A stretch of DNA of 64,000 nucleotides from Synechococcus sp. LA31 (GTDB lineage Bacteria > Cyanobacteriota > Cyanobacteriia > PCC-6307 > Cyanobiaceae), in assembly GCF_018502385.1 (NCBI RefSeq), contig NZ_CP075523.1, forward strand, positions 1,922,001-1,986,000, in the 5' to 3' direction. Each line of letters begins with the position of its first letter. Within the stretch, counting starts at the first letter, position 1. Below are positions 1 to 8,649 of the stretch, in pieces. The notes under the pieces are model-generated. The model made no database searches and was not told the DNA's origin. It saw nothing but the letters and a program-made list of their open reading frames with translations. The translations under genes were made by a program, and so were the position numbers.

Positions 1-512
1 GGCACGGCAGCTTCACCCTCGCCTCGGGCCGCACCAGCAACCACTACGTGAACTGCAAACCAGTGAGCCTGAGCGGCCAGGGCCTGGCGCTGCTCTCGGC
101 TCAGATGCTGGAGCTGGTGGAGCCAGACGCCGTAGCCGTAGCCGGCCTCACCCTTGGCGCCGACCCCCTGGTGAGCGGCGTGGCGGTGGCCGCCGCCCTG
201 AGCGGCCGTGCCCTCGATGCGCTGATCGTGCGCAAAGAGGCCAAGGGCCATGGCACCGGCGCCTGGCTGGAGGGCCCATTACCGGAGCCCGGCAGCTGCA
301 TCACCGTGCTGGAAGACGTGGTGACCACCGGCGGCTCTTCGCTCAAGGCCGTGAACCAGCTGCGGGAAGCGGGCTACACGGTGAAGCGGGTGGTGACGAT
401 CGTGGATCGGCAGGAAGGGGGCCTCGAGGCGATGACCGCCGCGGGCCTGGAGCTGCAAAGTTTGTTCCTGCTGGAAGAGGTGGCCGCCGTCTCTGCCGCG
501 GCCCGCTCATGA
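1..512 (+). CDS. pyrE: orotate phosphoribosyltransferase, 5' end cut off
   Basis: Catalyses orotate + PRPP to orotidine 5'-monophosphate in de novo pyrimidine synthesis (cytosol). The reading frame is open from base 3, so the N-terminus lies outside the window; about 169 residues are visible. The fragment opens with the family's [15 protein letters not shown] stretch, and the PRPP-binding signature [12 protein letters not shown] is encoded near bases 310-345. KEAKGHGTG matches the mobile catalytic loop. The stop (510-512) overlaps the ATG of the next gene by four bases, implying translational coupling. Identification is firm; only the missing start is uncertain. Confidence 0.95.
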   Translation, partial: HGSFTLASGRTSNHYVNCKPVSLSGQGLALLSAQMLELVEPDAVAVAGLTLGADPLVSGVAVAAALSGRALDALIVRKEAKGHGTGAWLEGPLPEPGSCITVLEDVVTTGGSSLKAVNQLREAGYTVKRVVTIVDRQEGGLEAMTAAGLELQSLFLLEEVAAVSAAARS

Positions 513-1423
513 GCAGCGCAGCCTCAGCCCGCTGGAGCACCCCCATCCACCGCATGCGGCTGGAGGGGGCCGATGCGCGCCGCTTTCTGCACGGCCAGAG
601 CAGCCAGGCGATTGAGCTGGCCGCAAGCGGTGCCTGCCTGCCCACCTGTTTGATCAGCCCCACCGGCCGCATGCGCGCCCTGGCACTGGTGCGCGTCGAC
701 GACAGCGGCACCGATCTGCTGGTGCTGGCCGGCGATGGCCCGGCGGTACATCAGGCCCTTGATCGGGTGCTCTTCCCGGCAGACCGCGTCAAGCTTGGTG
801 CGGTGGAAGCCGCCACGCTGGTGCGATGGATGGGGGCTGCAGCGCCAGACGGCAGCCACGCCAACCTGATGGCACCGGGGGTCAACCTTGGCGCCGGCGC
901 CAACCAACCCGCCTGGCTGCAAACCCACGGCGAGGCTCTCCCTGCCTGGCTGGAGGCACTGCCGGAATTCGATCCTGAGGCCGCTGAACGCCAGCGCATC
1001 CGCCAGGGTTTCCCGGCTGCACCAGGCGAACTCAACGACAGCACCAACCCATTCGAGCTGGGACTGGCGCCGTGGGTGAGCCTCAACAAAGGCTGCTATG
1101 TAGGCCAGGAAACCCTGGCCAAACTCGCCACCTACGACGGTGTGAAACAGCAGTTGCGCTACTGGCGCTGCAGCCACACCGGCGCCATCACCCCCGGAAC
1201 CACCCTCACCGCAGCGGGAGGCGAGCGGGCCGGCGTGATCACATCAGCGTTGGTGGGGCCTGAGGGCCTGGAGGGGCTGGCCTTGGTGCGGCGCGGCGCC
1301 CTGGAACAAGCTCAGCTGCTCACCAGCAGCGGCGATGGGCAGGGCTCCACAGCGATCACCCTTGAGATCAGCGTCCCGGCCGGGTTTGTGGCACCACCGG
1401 TGGGCGCCGGCGGTCAGAGCTGA
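509..1423 (+). CDS. ygfZ: YgfZ/GcvT-type folate-binding protein
   Basis: A 304-residue protein of the YgfZ/IBA57 family, related to the aminomethyltransferase GcvT. Family members help assemble or repair certain 4Fe-4S proteins in a folate-dependent way. The family signature KGCYVGQE, with its conserved cysteine, is near residue 194. The N-terminal [19 protein letters not shown] matches the usual opening (D-x-x-x-F-L-x-G-Q). It overlaps pyrE by four bases (ATGA), so the two are probably co-translated. A functional link with pyrE is not evident. Family assignment is firm; the exact substrate proteins are unknown. Confidence 0.88.
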   Translation: MSSAASARWSTPIHRMRLEGADARRFLHGQSSQAIELAASGACLPTCLISPTGRMRALALVRVDDSGTDLLVLAGDGPAVHQALDRVLFPADRVKLGAVEAATLVRWMGAAAPDGSHANLMAPGVNLGAGANQPAWLQTHGEALPAWLEALPEFDPEAAERQRIRQGFPAAPGELNDSTNPFELGLAPWVSLNKGCYVGQETLAKLATYDGVKQQLRYWRCSHTGAITPGTTLTAAGGERAGVITSALVGPEGLEGLALVRRGALEQAQLLTSSGDGQGSTAITLEISVPAGFVAPPVGAGGQS

Positions 1424-1426
1424 ACT

Positions 1427-2914
1427 TCAAAGCTCAACAGGCTCGTCTTGCTCCAGCAAACAGCGGGCCACCGCCCAGGTGGCCAAGGCGTCATCGTGGT
1501 TGTAGCAAAAAATGCGCCGCAGGTTTTGGCGGGAGCCGCGGCCCTCGGGGCCGTCACCGCCGAGGCGCCAGCGCCGCCACCACAGCAGCGCCCGTGCTCC
1601 ATCCACCCCCTGCTGGCGCCAACGGAACCCCAGCCAGCTGGCGGTGGCCTTGAGGCCATAACTGTTGGTGGGCATCCACCAATAGCGCCGCAGACGCAGG
1701 TGTACATCGATCATCCGGCTGCGCAGCGCAGCGATCTGGCGCTCTTTGGCGCCCTGGCGCTGGGCCAGGCGCACCAGCGCCAGAAGTTCGGTTTCGCCGT
1801 AGTGCAACACCGGCCAATCGGGGTAGGCCGCCAGCAGGCGCTGCAGCCGCTGCCACAGCCGTGCTTCCCCGTGCTCCTGTAGCGCCAGCAAGGGGTGATA
1901 CGGAGCCGCGGCGGCTTCAGCCACGCTGGGCCAGCCGCCATCCCCATCTCGTGGCAGCCGCACAAAGCCATGCAGGAAATCGTCGCGGGCGTCGGGGTCA
2001 GATTCGATGTCGTAGATCAGGACGCCTGGCGCTGAGGCCAACTCCGGCAGGGCTGCGCCTGGATCCCGCCGCAACGGCACACCATCGCGTTGCACCAGCG
2101 CCTGGGTCACCAGCTGCTCAGCCATCTCGGCGTGCTGCTCGCCATGCACCAGCAGTGCCTCGGCCAGCTGCACCGGCGCAGCTGCAGCGAGGTGCTCCAG
2201 CCGGTTGATGCCGAGGTCCAGGAGCATGTCGCGCCGCTTGGCACCGATGCCGCTCACTTCGCTGAGGTGCCCCTCAGCGGCAGCCACCTGATCACAGGCA
2301 CCGCGCCAGCTGCAGAGCACACATTTCTTACGGTCGGCCACCAACGGCGGCGGGCTGGAGCGTGCCAAATCGCCCGCCAGGCGCTCCAGGGCCTCCTCGA
2401 GCTGGCGGGGAAGGCTGCCGGCGAGGTTGAGCGTTTCTTTCTCGAGACCCCGCCCAGCGCCGGCCAGCACCAGGCCATTGGCCACAGGCGCCTGCTGCTC
2501 TGCCCCCAGCAAGCGGCCCCACAGCGCCAGCACCACCCGATGCTCACGGGTGGTGCGGCGCCCCTGGCGAAACATCACCGGCCGGTAGGCGTGTTCACCC
2601 CAACGGCTGGAGCCCTTCACCCGTTGCAGCAGAGGCGGGTGGGCTTCCACAAGCATGGCCGCCACCTGCCCCCGCAACCGCAGCCCCACCACCGCTGGAG
2701 CACCCGCAGCAGCAGCCACCTCACCGTGTTCAGGCTTGCTGGGAAAGAGCGTGGAGAAACTGCGGCGCTGCTCATCGAGCTGCAACTCGCGGTGAGCCGT
2801 CCACAGCCGTTGATCGGGGTCGCCAAATCGATCCAACCAAGCGCGGCGCTTGCAGCGCAGCCAGCTGCGCAACAGCCGGTCGTTGAGCGGGATCTGGCTC
2901 GACACGGTGCTCAC
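1427..2914 (-). CDS. TM0106-type RecB-like nuclease with RNase-H-like exonuclease domain
   Basis: About 495 residues from a GTG at 2914 (another GTG lies at 2905); longer readings would run into the divergent mutase gene. Three parts are visible. First, a RecB/Cas4-like region with Cys21 and the later cluster Cys198-x2-Cys201-x5-Cys207, the arrangement that holds a 4Fe-4S cluster in Cas4/AddB nucleases. Second, a helix-hairpin-helix-like stretch (VSGIGAKRRDML). Third, an RNase-H-like exonuclease domain with D302-x-E304 (YDIESD) and a late NHDD motif. The PD-(D/E)XK residues look substituted (see findings). Role in DNA processing is inferred from family only. Confidence 0.8.
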   Translation of the reverse strand: MSTVSSQIPLNDRLLRSWLRCKRRAWLDRFGDPDQRLWTAHRELQLDEQRRSFSTLFPSKPEHGEVAAAAGAPAVVGLRLRGQVAAMLVEAHPPLLQRVKGSSRWGEHAYRPVMFRQGRRTTREHRVVLALWGRLLGAEQQAPVANGLVLAGAGRGLEKETLNLAGSLPRQLEEALERLAGDLARSSPPPLVADRKKCVLCSWRGACDQVAAAEGHLSEVSGIGAKRRDMLLDLGINRLEHLAAAAPVQLAEALLVHGEQHAEMAEQLVTQALVQRDGVPLRRDPGAALPELASAPGVLIYDIESDPDARDDFLHGFVRLPRDGDGGWPSVAEAAAAPYHPLLALQEHGEARLWQRLQRLLAAYPDWPVLHYGETELLALVRLAQRQGAKERQIAALRSRMIDVHLRLRRYWWMPTNSYGLKATASWLGFRWRQQGVDGARALLWWRRWRLGGDGPEGRGSRQNLRRIFCYNHDDALATWAVARCLLEQDEPVEL

Positions 2915-3008
2915 GCTAGGTGGCCGTCTGGCCTGCCGGCACCTGCACGCCCGCAAGGGGGCAAGCCGGCTGCTAGCACCAGTGGTATAGCCCTGTGCCT
3001 CTGCCCCG

Positions 3009-4478
3009 ATGGCTGCGTCCGCGCCCCTGCCCCTGGAGGCCAGCCCGATCGCCTTCGGCACCGACGGCTGGCGCGGCATCCTCGGGGTCGACATCACCGT
3101 GGAACGGCTGCTGCCGGTGGCCGCCGCCGCCGCCCGCGAGCTGGAATTTTCAGCACCGGAAGGGTTGAACAGCCGCGAAATCGTGATCGGCTACGACCGC
3201 CGGTTTCTGGCGCCCGAGCTGGCTGAAGCCATCTGCAGTGCTGTGCGAGGCGCCGATCTGGTGCCTGTACTGGCCGAAGCAGCGATCCCCACACCAGCCG
3301 CCAGCTGGGCCGTGGTGGAACGCCAGGCCCTGGGGGCACTGGTGATCACCGCCAGCCACAACCCGCCCGAATGGCTCGGCCTGAAGATCAAGGGCCCCTT
3401 CGGCGGCTCAGTTGAAGGGGAGTTCACCCAGCGGGTGGAGCGGCGCCTTGAAGCTGGCGGCATCACCGTGCCGATCCCCGGCGAAACGCTGCGCTTTAAC
3501 GCCATGGGTACCTACCTGGCGGGCCTCAAAGCCAAGGTGAACACAGCTGCTCTGAGTGAAGGGCTGCAAAGCCTCAACCTGCAGGTGATCGTGGATCCCA
3601 TGCACGGTTCGGCCGCCGGTGGCCTCAGCCGCCTGCTGGAGGGCGCTGCCACCAGCGACCACCTGCGTGAGATCCGCTCCAACCGCGATCCGCTGTTCGG
3701 CGGCAATCCGCCCGAACCCTTGGCTCCTTACCTAAAAGAGCTGATCGCTGAGGTGCGCGCTTCCACCCTCGCAGGCCGGCCAGCCGTGGGGATCGTGTTC
3801 GATGGCGATGGCGATCGCATCGCCGCGGTGGATGAGCACGGCCGCTTCTGCAGCACCCAGCTGCTGATGCCGCTGTTCATTGATCACCTGGCCCGCGCCA
3901 AGGGGCTACCGGGCAGCGTGATCAAAACCGTGAGCGGCTCCGATCTGATGCAGCTGGTGGCCGAAGGACTGGACCGCCCGGTGATCGAAAAGGCCGTGGG
4001 CTTCAAGTACATCGCCGCCGAGATGCTGGCCAGCGAGGTGCTGGTGGGCGGCGAGGAATCCGGCGGGGTGGGTTTCGGCGGCCACCTGCCCGAGCGTGAT
4101 GCGCTCTACGCGGCGCTGCTGCTGATCGAGGCCCTGGTGGAAGGTGGCAAGCCCCTGGGCGAGCGGGTGAGCGAACTGCAGCAGCGCTGCGGTGGCGCCG
4201 CTTCCTACGACCGCCTTGATCTGCGCCTGCGCGACATGGCCACCCGCCAACGGCTGGAGCAGTTCCTGGCCGCCACGCCGCCCCAGGAGGTGGCGGGTGC
4301 AGCGGTGCAGGAGGTGATCAGCACCGATGGCGTGAAGCTGCGCCTCGGCCCCAGCCATTGGCTGATGCTGCGTTTCTCGGGCACTGAACCCTTGCTGCGC
4401 CTCTATTGCGAGGCTCCCAGCGACGCCCGCGTGGCCGAAGTGCTCGCCTGGGCCCGCCAGCTAGCGGAGGGGATCTGA
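3009..4478 (+). CDS. phosphoglucomutase/phosphomannomutase family protein
   Basis: A 489-residue alpha-D-phosphohexomutase that moves phosphate between C1 and C6 of a hexose. All four signature loops are visible: the phosphoserine loop TASHNP (near residue 113), the Mg-binding DGDGDR (near 265), the sugar-binding GGEESGGVG and the phosphate-binding RFSGTEPLLRLY near the C-terminus. The residues after the serine loop (PPEWLGLKIKG) are closer to mixed phosphogluco/phosphomannomutases than to GlmM, so substrate is left open. Its TGA shares one base with the ATG of rdgB. It is divergent from the RecB-like nuclease gene. Confidence 0.92.
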   Translation: MAASAPLPLEASPIAFGTDGWRGILGVDITVERLLPVAAAAARELEFSAPEGLNSREIVIGYDRRFLAPELAEAICSAVRGADLVPVLAEAAIPTPAASWAVVERQALGALVITASHNPPEWLGLKIKGPFGGSVEGEFTQRVERRLEAGGITVPIPGETLRFNAMGTYLAGLKAKVNTAALSEGLQSLNLQVIVDPMHGSAAGGLSRLLEGAATSDHLREIRSNRDPLFGGNPPEPLAPYLKELIAEVRASTLAGRPAVGIVFDGDGDRIAAVDEHGRFCSTQLLMPLFIDHLARAKGLPGSVIKTVSGSDLMQLVAEGLDRPVIEKAVGFKYIAAEMLASEVLVGGEESGGVGFGGHLPERDALYAALLLIEALVEGGKPLGERVSELQQRCGGAASYDRLDLRLRDMATRQRLEQFLAATPPQEVAGAAVQEVISTDGVKLRLGPSHWLMLRFSGTEPLLRLYCEAPSDARVAEVLAWARQLAEGI

Positions 4479-5080
4479 TGACCACCCTCGTGATCGCCAG
4501 CGGCAACGCCGGCAAGGTGCGCGAATTCAGCAAGCTTCTGGCCGATCTGGGGCTCCACATCCAGCAGCAGCCCGAAGGTCTAGACGTGGAGGAAACCGGC
4601 AGCACCTTTGCCGAGAACGCACGGATCAAAGCCGAAGCCGTGGCTCGCGCCACCGGCTGCTGGGCCCTGGCCGACGACTCCGGCCTGAGCGTGGATGCCC
4701 TCGGCGGCGCCCCCGGCGTGCATTCAGCGCGCTACGCCGACACCGACACAGCCCGGATCGAACGGTTGCTGCAGGAGCTAGCCACTGCAGGAGCGGCGAC
4801 GACGGTCGCCCGCAGTGCTCAATTCACCGCTGCCCTAGCCCTGGCCAACCCGGATGGAGAGGTGGTGTTGGAAGTGGAAGGCATCTGTCCCGGCACGATC
4901 CTGAAATCGCCCCGCGGCGAAGGCGGCTTCGGCTACGACCCGGTGTTCTTCGTGCCGGAAGCTGGTCTCACCTTTGCCGAGATGCCCCACAGCCAGAAGG
5001 CTGGGCTCGGACATCGGGGCCGGGCCTTTGCCGCGTTGAAACCGCGGCTATCAGAGCTACTCAGCTCGACAGCTCCGTGA
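4478..5080 (+). CDS. rdgB: dITP/XTP pyrophosphatase (HAM1 family)
   Basis: House-cleaning enzyme that hydrolyses ITP, dITP and XTP to monophosphates, keeping deaminated purines out of nucleic acids. 200 residues from ATG 4478, chosen because TLVIASGNAGKVREF is the canonical N-terminus and a GCGGAGGG ribosome site precedes it; the frame is open further upstream but unlike the family. Also seen: ALADDSGLSVDALGGAPG (metal and base binding) and GFGYDPVF. The common SHR motif appears as GHR. The start overlaps the mutase stop by one base. Its 3' end overlaps the convergent hepT gene by 20 bases. Confidence 0.95.
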   Translation: MTTLVIASGNAGKVREFSKLLADLGLHIQQQPEGLDVEETGSTFAENARIKAEAVARATGCWALADDSGLSVDALGGAPGVHSARYADTDTARIERLLQELATAGAATTVARSAQFTAALALANPDGEVVLEVEGICPGTILKSPRGEGGFGYDPVFFVPEAGLTFAEMPHSQKAGLGHRGRAFAALKPRLSELLSSTAP

Positions 5081-5555
5081 GCCAAGCCTCAAACGAAACC
5101 AGCTGCGAATCCACCACCGGCCAAAGCTCCAGAGCACGCTGCAGCAAACGCAACACCTGATCCCGCTCCAGCTCGTAGGCATAGAGGTGCCTCACCACAT
5201 GCCGAAAACGCATCAATTCCGCCAGCCCCGCCACGGTTGAGGCATCCAACAGGGCTGGCCGTAGCTCCGTGGACACCCCCATCCGCTCGAGAAGGCGCCG
5301 ATGCCAATCCGCTCCATCCGGAGGAGCACCATTGAGCACGCGCACAATCTGCACAAAACAGCGCTCAATCCCGGTGTAGAGGCTCTGCAGCCGCAGGGCC
5401 GCAGCATCAGAGCGCTCCTCGGCGGCTTCTGCAACGTCCCAGTCACGCTGCAGATTGGCCAGGCTCAACACCAGCGCACTGAGCTTGGAACGCTCCACCT
5501 GCAGATCAAGGCAGAGATCAGCAAGGCGACGATCGGAGGGCAACGACGCCATCAC
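5061..5555 (-). CDS. hepT: HepT-like HEPN ribonuclease toxin
   Basis: A 164-residue, mostly helical HEPN-domain protein. The HEPN RNase motif R-x4-H-x-Y is intact as RHVVRHLY near residue 118; in studied HepT proteins the R and H are needed for RNA cleavage and the Tyr is AMPylated by the partner antitoxin. It begins four bases inside the end of the nucleotidyltransferase gene, the usual antitoxin-first order. Its 3' end runs 20 bases into rdgB on the other strand. Assignment rests on the motif plus neighbour; the target RNA cannot be told from sequence. Confidence 0.82.
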   Translation of the reverse strand: MMASLPSDRRLADLCLDLQVERSKLSALVLSLANLQRDWDVAEAAEERSDAAALRLQSLYTGIERCFVQIVRVLNGAPPDGADWHRRLLERMGVSTELRPALLDASTVAGLAELMRFRHVVRHLYAYELERDQVLRLLQRALELWPVVDSQLVSFEAWLTELSS

Positions 5556-5932
5556 GCCAGAAGCCGAGAACGTTCCCGCATGCGCTGCTGCCAGTGGGGC
5601 GGTAGCGACTCCAGCCGCACCAGATCCACAGGAAGTCTCTGCGCCTGTGGTGAACCTGGCAGCTCCACGTGATCCAGCAAAGCCATGGCGTCCAGGAGCG
5701 CGTCGCTGGGCAGCCCTTCAACGCAGAGATCGAGATCGGACTGCAAGGTGAAGCCCGGCTCTAGAGCAGAACCAAACAGCCACACAGCATGGATCTGAGG
5801 CCACTTGGCACGCAAAGCATCGGCAGACCATTGGGCCTGCCGTTCTGCCCAATGGCGCCGCTCACGGATCGCGACAGCGTCCGCTTCAAGCCGCTGCTGC
5901 CAGTGGCGCCGATGGGCTGCTGAAACAGGCAT
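5552..5932 (-). CDS. mntA: MntA-like nucleotidyltransferase antitoxin
   Basis: A 126-residue minimal nucleotidyltransferase. The fold's catalytic signature is GSALEPGFTLQSDLDL, which fits G-S-x10-D-x-D; a third carboxylate probably sits in LPVDLVRLE. Studied MntA antitoxins transfer AMP to a Tyr beside the HEPN active site of HepT and silence it. The ATG is at 5932, and the stop overlaps hepT by four bases, so the two are translationally coupled. The 121 bases upstream (5933-6053) contain no gene I can recognise and may hold the promoter. Confidence 0.82.
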   Translation of the reverse strand: MPVSAAHRRHWQQRLEADAVAIRERRHWAERQAQWSADALRAKWPQIHAVWLFGSALEPGFTLQSDLDLCVEGLPSDALLDAMALLDHVELPGSPQAQRLPVDLVRLESLPPHWQQRMRERSRLLA

Positions 5933-6053
5933 GGCTTCAGGCTAGGTGGATTCGGCCTGGCATTTCCAGCAGCTCTTCAAGGGGCCGCGCAGCGGTTGCG
6001 CCCACTGCCAACGGCTGCTCTTGCGAACGCTCGAGGCACTGGCTAGCCCCTAT

Positions 6054-6734
6054 TCATTGCAGGCAGTAGTCCAACCCCAGGCTCACGCTGCTCTGAGGAG
6101 CCCGAGCCTCATCGGGATTGAAGCTAGTGCGCGCTGCCATCGCGTAGGGCATCGGACGAATCGAACTGCCGCCGCGTTGGTCGATGCGTAGGAGCTGCAC
6201 CCGCCGCAGACCCAGCGCATCAGCCGTGGCCTGCGCCTGCCGCTGCCCCTCCGCCAACGCCTCCCGCAGCAACCGCGTGCGCAGCTGGGCCGCACTGCCA
6301 CTGGCCGCTTCCGCCGTGAAGCCGCGCAGGTTCACGCCGGGCAACCGGCCAGCTGCCTGAATCAAGGCGTTGTAATTCGCCTTGCTCACCGTGCCCGACA
6401 CCGTGGTGGTGGCCCGCTCACGCAGGGGCCCTGCGCTGCCGGCGCCGCTGCGATAGGTGGATGGTGCCGGAACCGTGAGCTTGCCGCTGGCCAGGGGCGT
6501 CACCGCCTTGCGCACTGCCGACAGTCGGGCATTCAGCTGATCGAGCGCCGCGGCCTTGGTGGGGGCTTCGGCCTCAAGGCCCAGGTTGAAGCTGAAGCGA
6601 TCGAAGGCGGCACTGCCCTGCTCCTGCACCTGCAGTTGGAGCAGGGTGCCGTTGCAGCTGAGCGGCTGAGCCTGAACCGGCACCGCCAGCGGCAGGGCAC
6701 TCAGAGCAACAGCAGCGAACCGGAGCGAAACCAC
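6054..6734 (-). CDS. SIMPL-domain (DUF541) exported protein
   Basis: 226 residues with a clear Sec signal peptide: a short positive start, a hydrophobic stretch of about 15 residues and a VPVQAQ cleavage region near residue 22. The mature part fits the SIMPL/DUF541 family (ARLSAVRKAVTPL, TVSGTVSKANYNALIQAA, REALAEGQRQAQATADALGL, SVSLGLDYCLQ at the end). Family members are periplasmic or outer-envelope proteins of poorly defined role; some bacterial ones have been tied to oxidative stress. It stands alone on the minus strand between the toxin-antitoxin pair and the YciI-like gene. Confidence 0.85.
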   Translation of the reverse strand: MVSLRFAAVALSALPLAVPVQAQPLSCNGTLLQLQVQEQGSAAFDRFSFNLGLEAEAPTKAAALDQLNARLSAVRKAVTPLASGKLTVPAPSTYRSGAGSAGPLRERATTTVSGTVSKANYNALIQAAGRLPGVNLRGFTAEAASGSAAQLRTRLLREALAEGQRQAQATADALGLRRVQLLRIDQRGGSSIRPMPYAMAARTSFNPDEARAPQSSVSLGLDYCLQ

Positions 6735-6841
6735 GGGTGTCTGGGCATCTCCCTTGTGTCTAAGGGCAGCCCTGATGAGCCGTGCAACTGGTTTTGCAGC
6801 GATCTACAACCAGATGCAACTGAACAAGCCCCAACAAGCCT

Positions 6842-7138
6842 TCAGCCCACGCCCAGATCACCGACTGACGGCCGCCATTCCTGCAGTCGCCATTCCACGC
6901 CGCCGCTGCGCACCATCGGGTCTTGCAGCACCAAGGCTTCCGCCTCGGCGTAGTCGGCAGATTGCAGCAGCAGCAGGCCGCCCCCACCAGGCTGCCCAGC
7001 CCCGTCCACCAAATAGCCGCTGCTGAGCACGGTGCCAGCCTCACGCAACTGCTCCACCCAGGCGCGATGCGCCTGCAGGTGGGGCCTCATCTCCGCATAG
7101 GAACGCAGGAAGGTTTCCTGCTTCAAGAACCAGGGCAT
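6842..7138 (-). CDS. YciI-like protein
   Basis: 98 residues from the ATG at 7138; the frame is open further upstream, but MPWFLKQ is the natural family start. Matches the YciI family of small alpha/beta ferredoxin-like-fold proteins: R...RPHLQAHRAWVEQL, SGYLVDGAGQPGGGGLLLL, then EAEALVLQDPMV. Family members contain a His-Asp pair and some have lyase or dehalogenase-like activity, but most are unassigned. Its ATG shares one base with the TGA of the carotenoid oxygenase gene, so translation is probably coupled and a role tied to the oxygenase product is possible. Confidence 0.8.
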   Translation of the reverse strand: MPWFLKQETFLRSYAEMRPHLQAHRAWVEQLREAGTVLSSGYLVDGAGQPGGGGLLLLQSADYAEAEALVLQDPMVRSGGVEWRLQEWRPSVGDLGVG

Positions 7139-8607
7139 CAAGCCGCTGCAGGCGCCCAGCTGCCATGCAGGCCGTGGGGCACCGCCAGGGGCAGTTCCAG
7201 CACGGCCGCCTCCGCCATCGACGCTGCATCGAGAATCACCAGATCGCTGCCGCAGCGGGCGCCGTTCCACACCAGGCAGAGCACCCACCCGTCGTCTTCC
7301 GCCGTGGCACCAGGGCGGGGCACCATCACCGGCTCACTCACAAACCCGCGCGGTGCAGCGCTCCACACCCGGCCTTCCCCGCTGCGGAGATCGAGCTTCT
7401 TGATCGCCTGCAGAGGATCGTTACCCCGCTCGCGCTCGGCCACAGCCATCCAGCTCACGTGAGCATCCAAGCCCTGCCGAGCGGGGTTCACCATCGCAAA
7501 TTCGCAGGTGCGACCCTCGAGCAGCTCGCTGGTCACGCTGCCATCGATGAGGTTGATGCGGCAGCGCACCAGCTGACCTTCGGGGATGCTCTCGAAATCC
7601 ACCTGGCGGAAATCCACATCGGGCCCGATCGAGGGGAAATCGGCGTAATAGATCGAATCCACCACCAGTTCATCGCCCTCCTCAAAAGCATTGAGGTGGT
7701 GGAACACAAAGCCTTCCGGCGCGGCGATCTGCAGCGGCTCACGGCCAGCGGCGCTGCCTGAACTGCGGGGGATCAACCAGAACTGACCCTGCTCTCCCGG
7801 CTTGGAGCTCAGGCACTGCGCTGCACCCTTCTGGCCGAGCACGAAGCCGGTGGGGTTGAAGGCCACGGCGTTCTGCAGGAACACCGCCCAGTTGGGGGTG
7901 ATGGCGAAGTCGTGCAGGAAGGCAAAGCCCTTGAAGCTGTGCTTGCTGTCGGCCAGCAGTTCACCCGCGCTGGAGAACTCCATCAGCCTGATCGTGCTGC
8001 GCGGGCCCGCCTTCACGCCGAAGGTCACCATGCGGGGCGCGCCGTGATGGCCGGGATCAAAGCGAGGGTGGGCGCTGAAGGCCTCGCCCTTTTTCAGCAA
8101 GCCATCGAGGCGGCTGAGGCCGCGGGTTTCCAAGGTGTGGGGATCGAGGGCGTGGGGCTCAGCCGCCTCCCACAGCGCCAGGAGCTGATCACCGAGGCGC
8201 ACCACATGGGTGTTGGCGATGTTCTTGAGCCGCAGGTCGAAGGCATTGGCGGCGATGCCACCGGGCTTCTGGGTGCCGAACACACCGCGGTAGAGGAATT
8301 TGTCGGCCGCTTCCTCCGCCTGCCAACCCTCCGTGCGCACGAAACGGTTGCGCAGCTCCGCCTGGCCGCCCGCGAAGCGCAGGGCGGTGATCATGCCGTC
8401 GCCATCAAAGGGGTGATGCACCCAATGGCCACCGCGCTCCAGCCGGCCGGGTCCATTGCGGTAGAGGGTGCCCTCGAGCTCCGGCGGGATCGTGCCGCGT
8501 GCCACCGTGAGCGCGACGCCATCGAGCTCCACGCCCACATTGCGGAAGGCGCTGGCCCAATCAGCGCGGTCGTAGGCGGGAGCGGCAGCAGGAGCAGTAG
8601 TCATCAA
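7138..8607 (-). CDS. carotenoid cleavage oxygenase
   Basis: 489-residue member of the RPE65/carotenoid oxygenase family, non-heme iron enzymes that cleave carotenoids or apocarotenoids with O2. The four iron-binding histidine contexts are visible: SAHPRFD, FLHDFAIT, FHHLNAFEEGD and, near the C-terminus, VPHGLHGSW. The N-terminal PPELEGTLYRNGPGRL and HPFDGDGMI are also typical. No signal peptide is seen. Length fits cyanobacterial apocarotenoid-15,15'-oxygenases, but substrate and cleavage position cannot be fixed from sequence. The stop is joined to the YciI-like start. Confidence 0.92.
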   Translation of the reverse strand: MMTTAPAAAPAYDRADWASAFRNVGVELDGVALTVARGTIPPELEGTLYRNGPGRLERGGHWVHHPFDGDGMITALRFAGGQAELRNRFVRTEGWQAEEAADKFLYRGVFGTQKPGGIAANAFDLRLKNIANTHVVRLGDQLLALWEAAEPHALDPHTLETRGLSRLDGLLKKGEAFSAHPRFDPGHHGAPRMVTFGVKAGPRSTIRLMEFSSAGELLADSKHSFKGFAFLHDFAITPNWAVFLQNAVAFNPTGFVLGQKGAAQCLSSKPGEQGQFWLIPRSSGSAAGREPLQIAAPEGFVFHHLNAFEEGDELVVDSIYYADFPSIGPDVDFRQVDFESIPEGQLVRCRINLIDGSVTSELLEGRTCEFAMVNPARQGLDAHVSWMAVAERERGNDPLQAIKKLDLRSGEGRVWSAAPRGFVSEPVMVPRPGATAEDDGWVLCLVWNGARCGSDLVILDAASMAEAAVLELPLAVPHGLHGSWAPAAA

Positions 8608-8649
8608 GGCAGCGGCAGGCGCAGACCCCGATCATCGCGTAACGGAGTG

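Noticed and set aside
1427-2914. Cas4-like cysteine pattern as a hint of a CRISPR system
   Set aside because: No repeat array or other cas gene is visible in the window, and the fused RNase-H-like domain fits the TM0106 group instead.
2090-3226. 378-residue plus-strand open frame opposite the RecB-like nuclease
   Set aside because: No motifs, His/Gln/Arg-rich composition, and it runs across the start of the phosphohexomutase in another frame.
5933-6053. 121-base gap between mntA and the SIMPL gene examined for a tRNA or small gene
   Set aside because: No cloverleaf arms, no convincing start with a ribosome site and no terminator were found.
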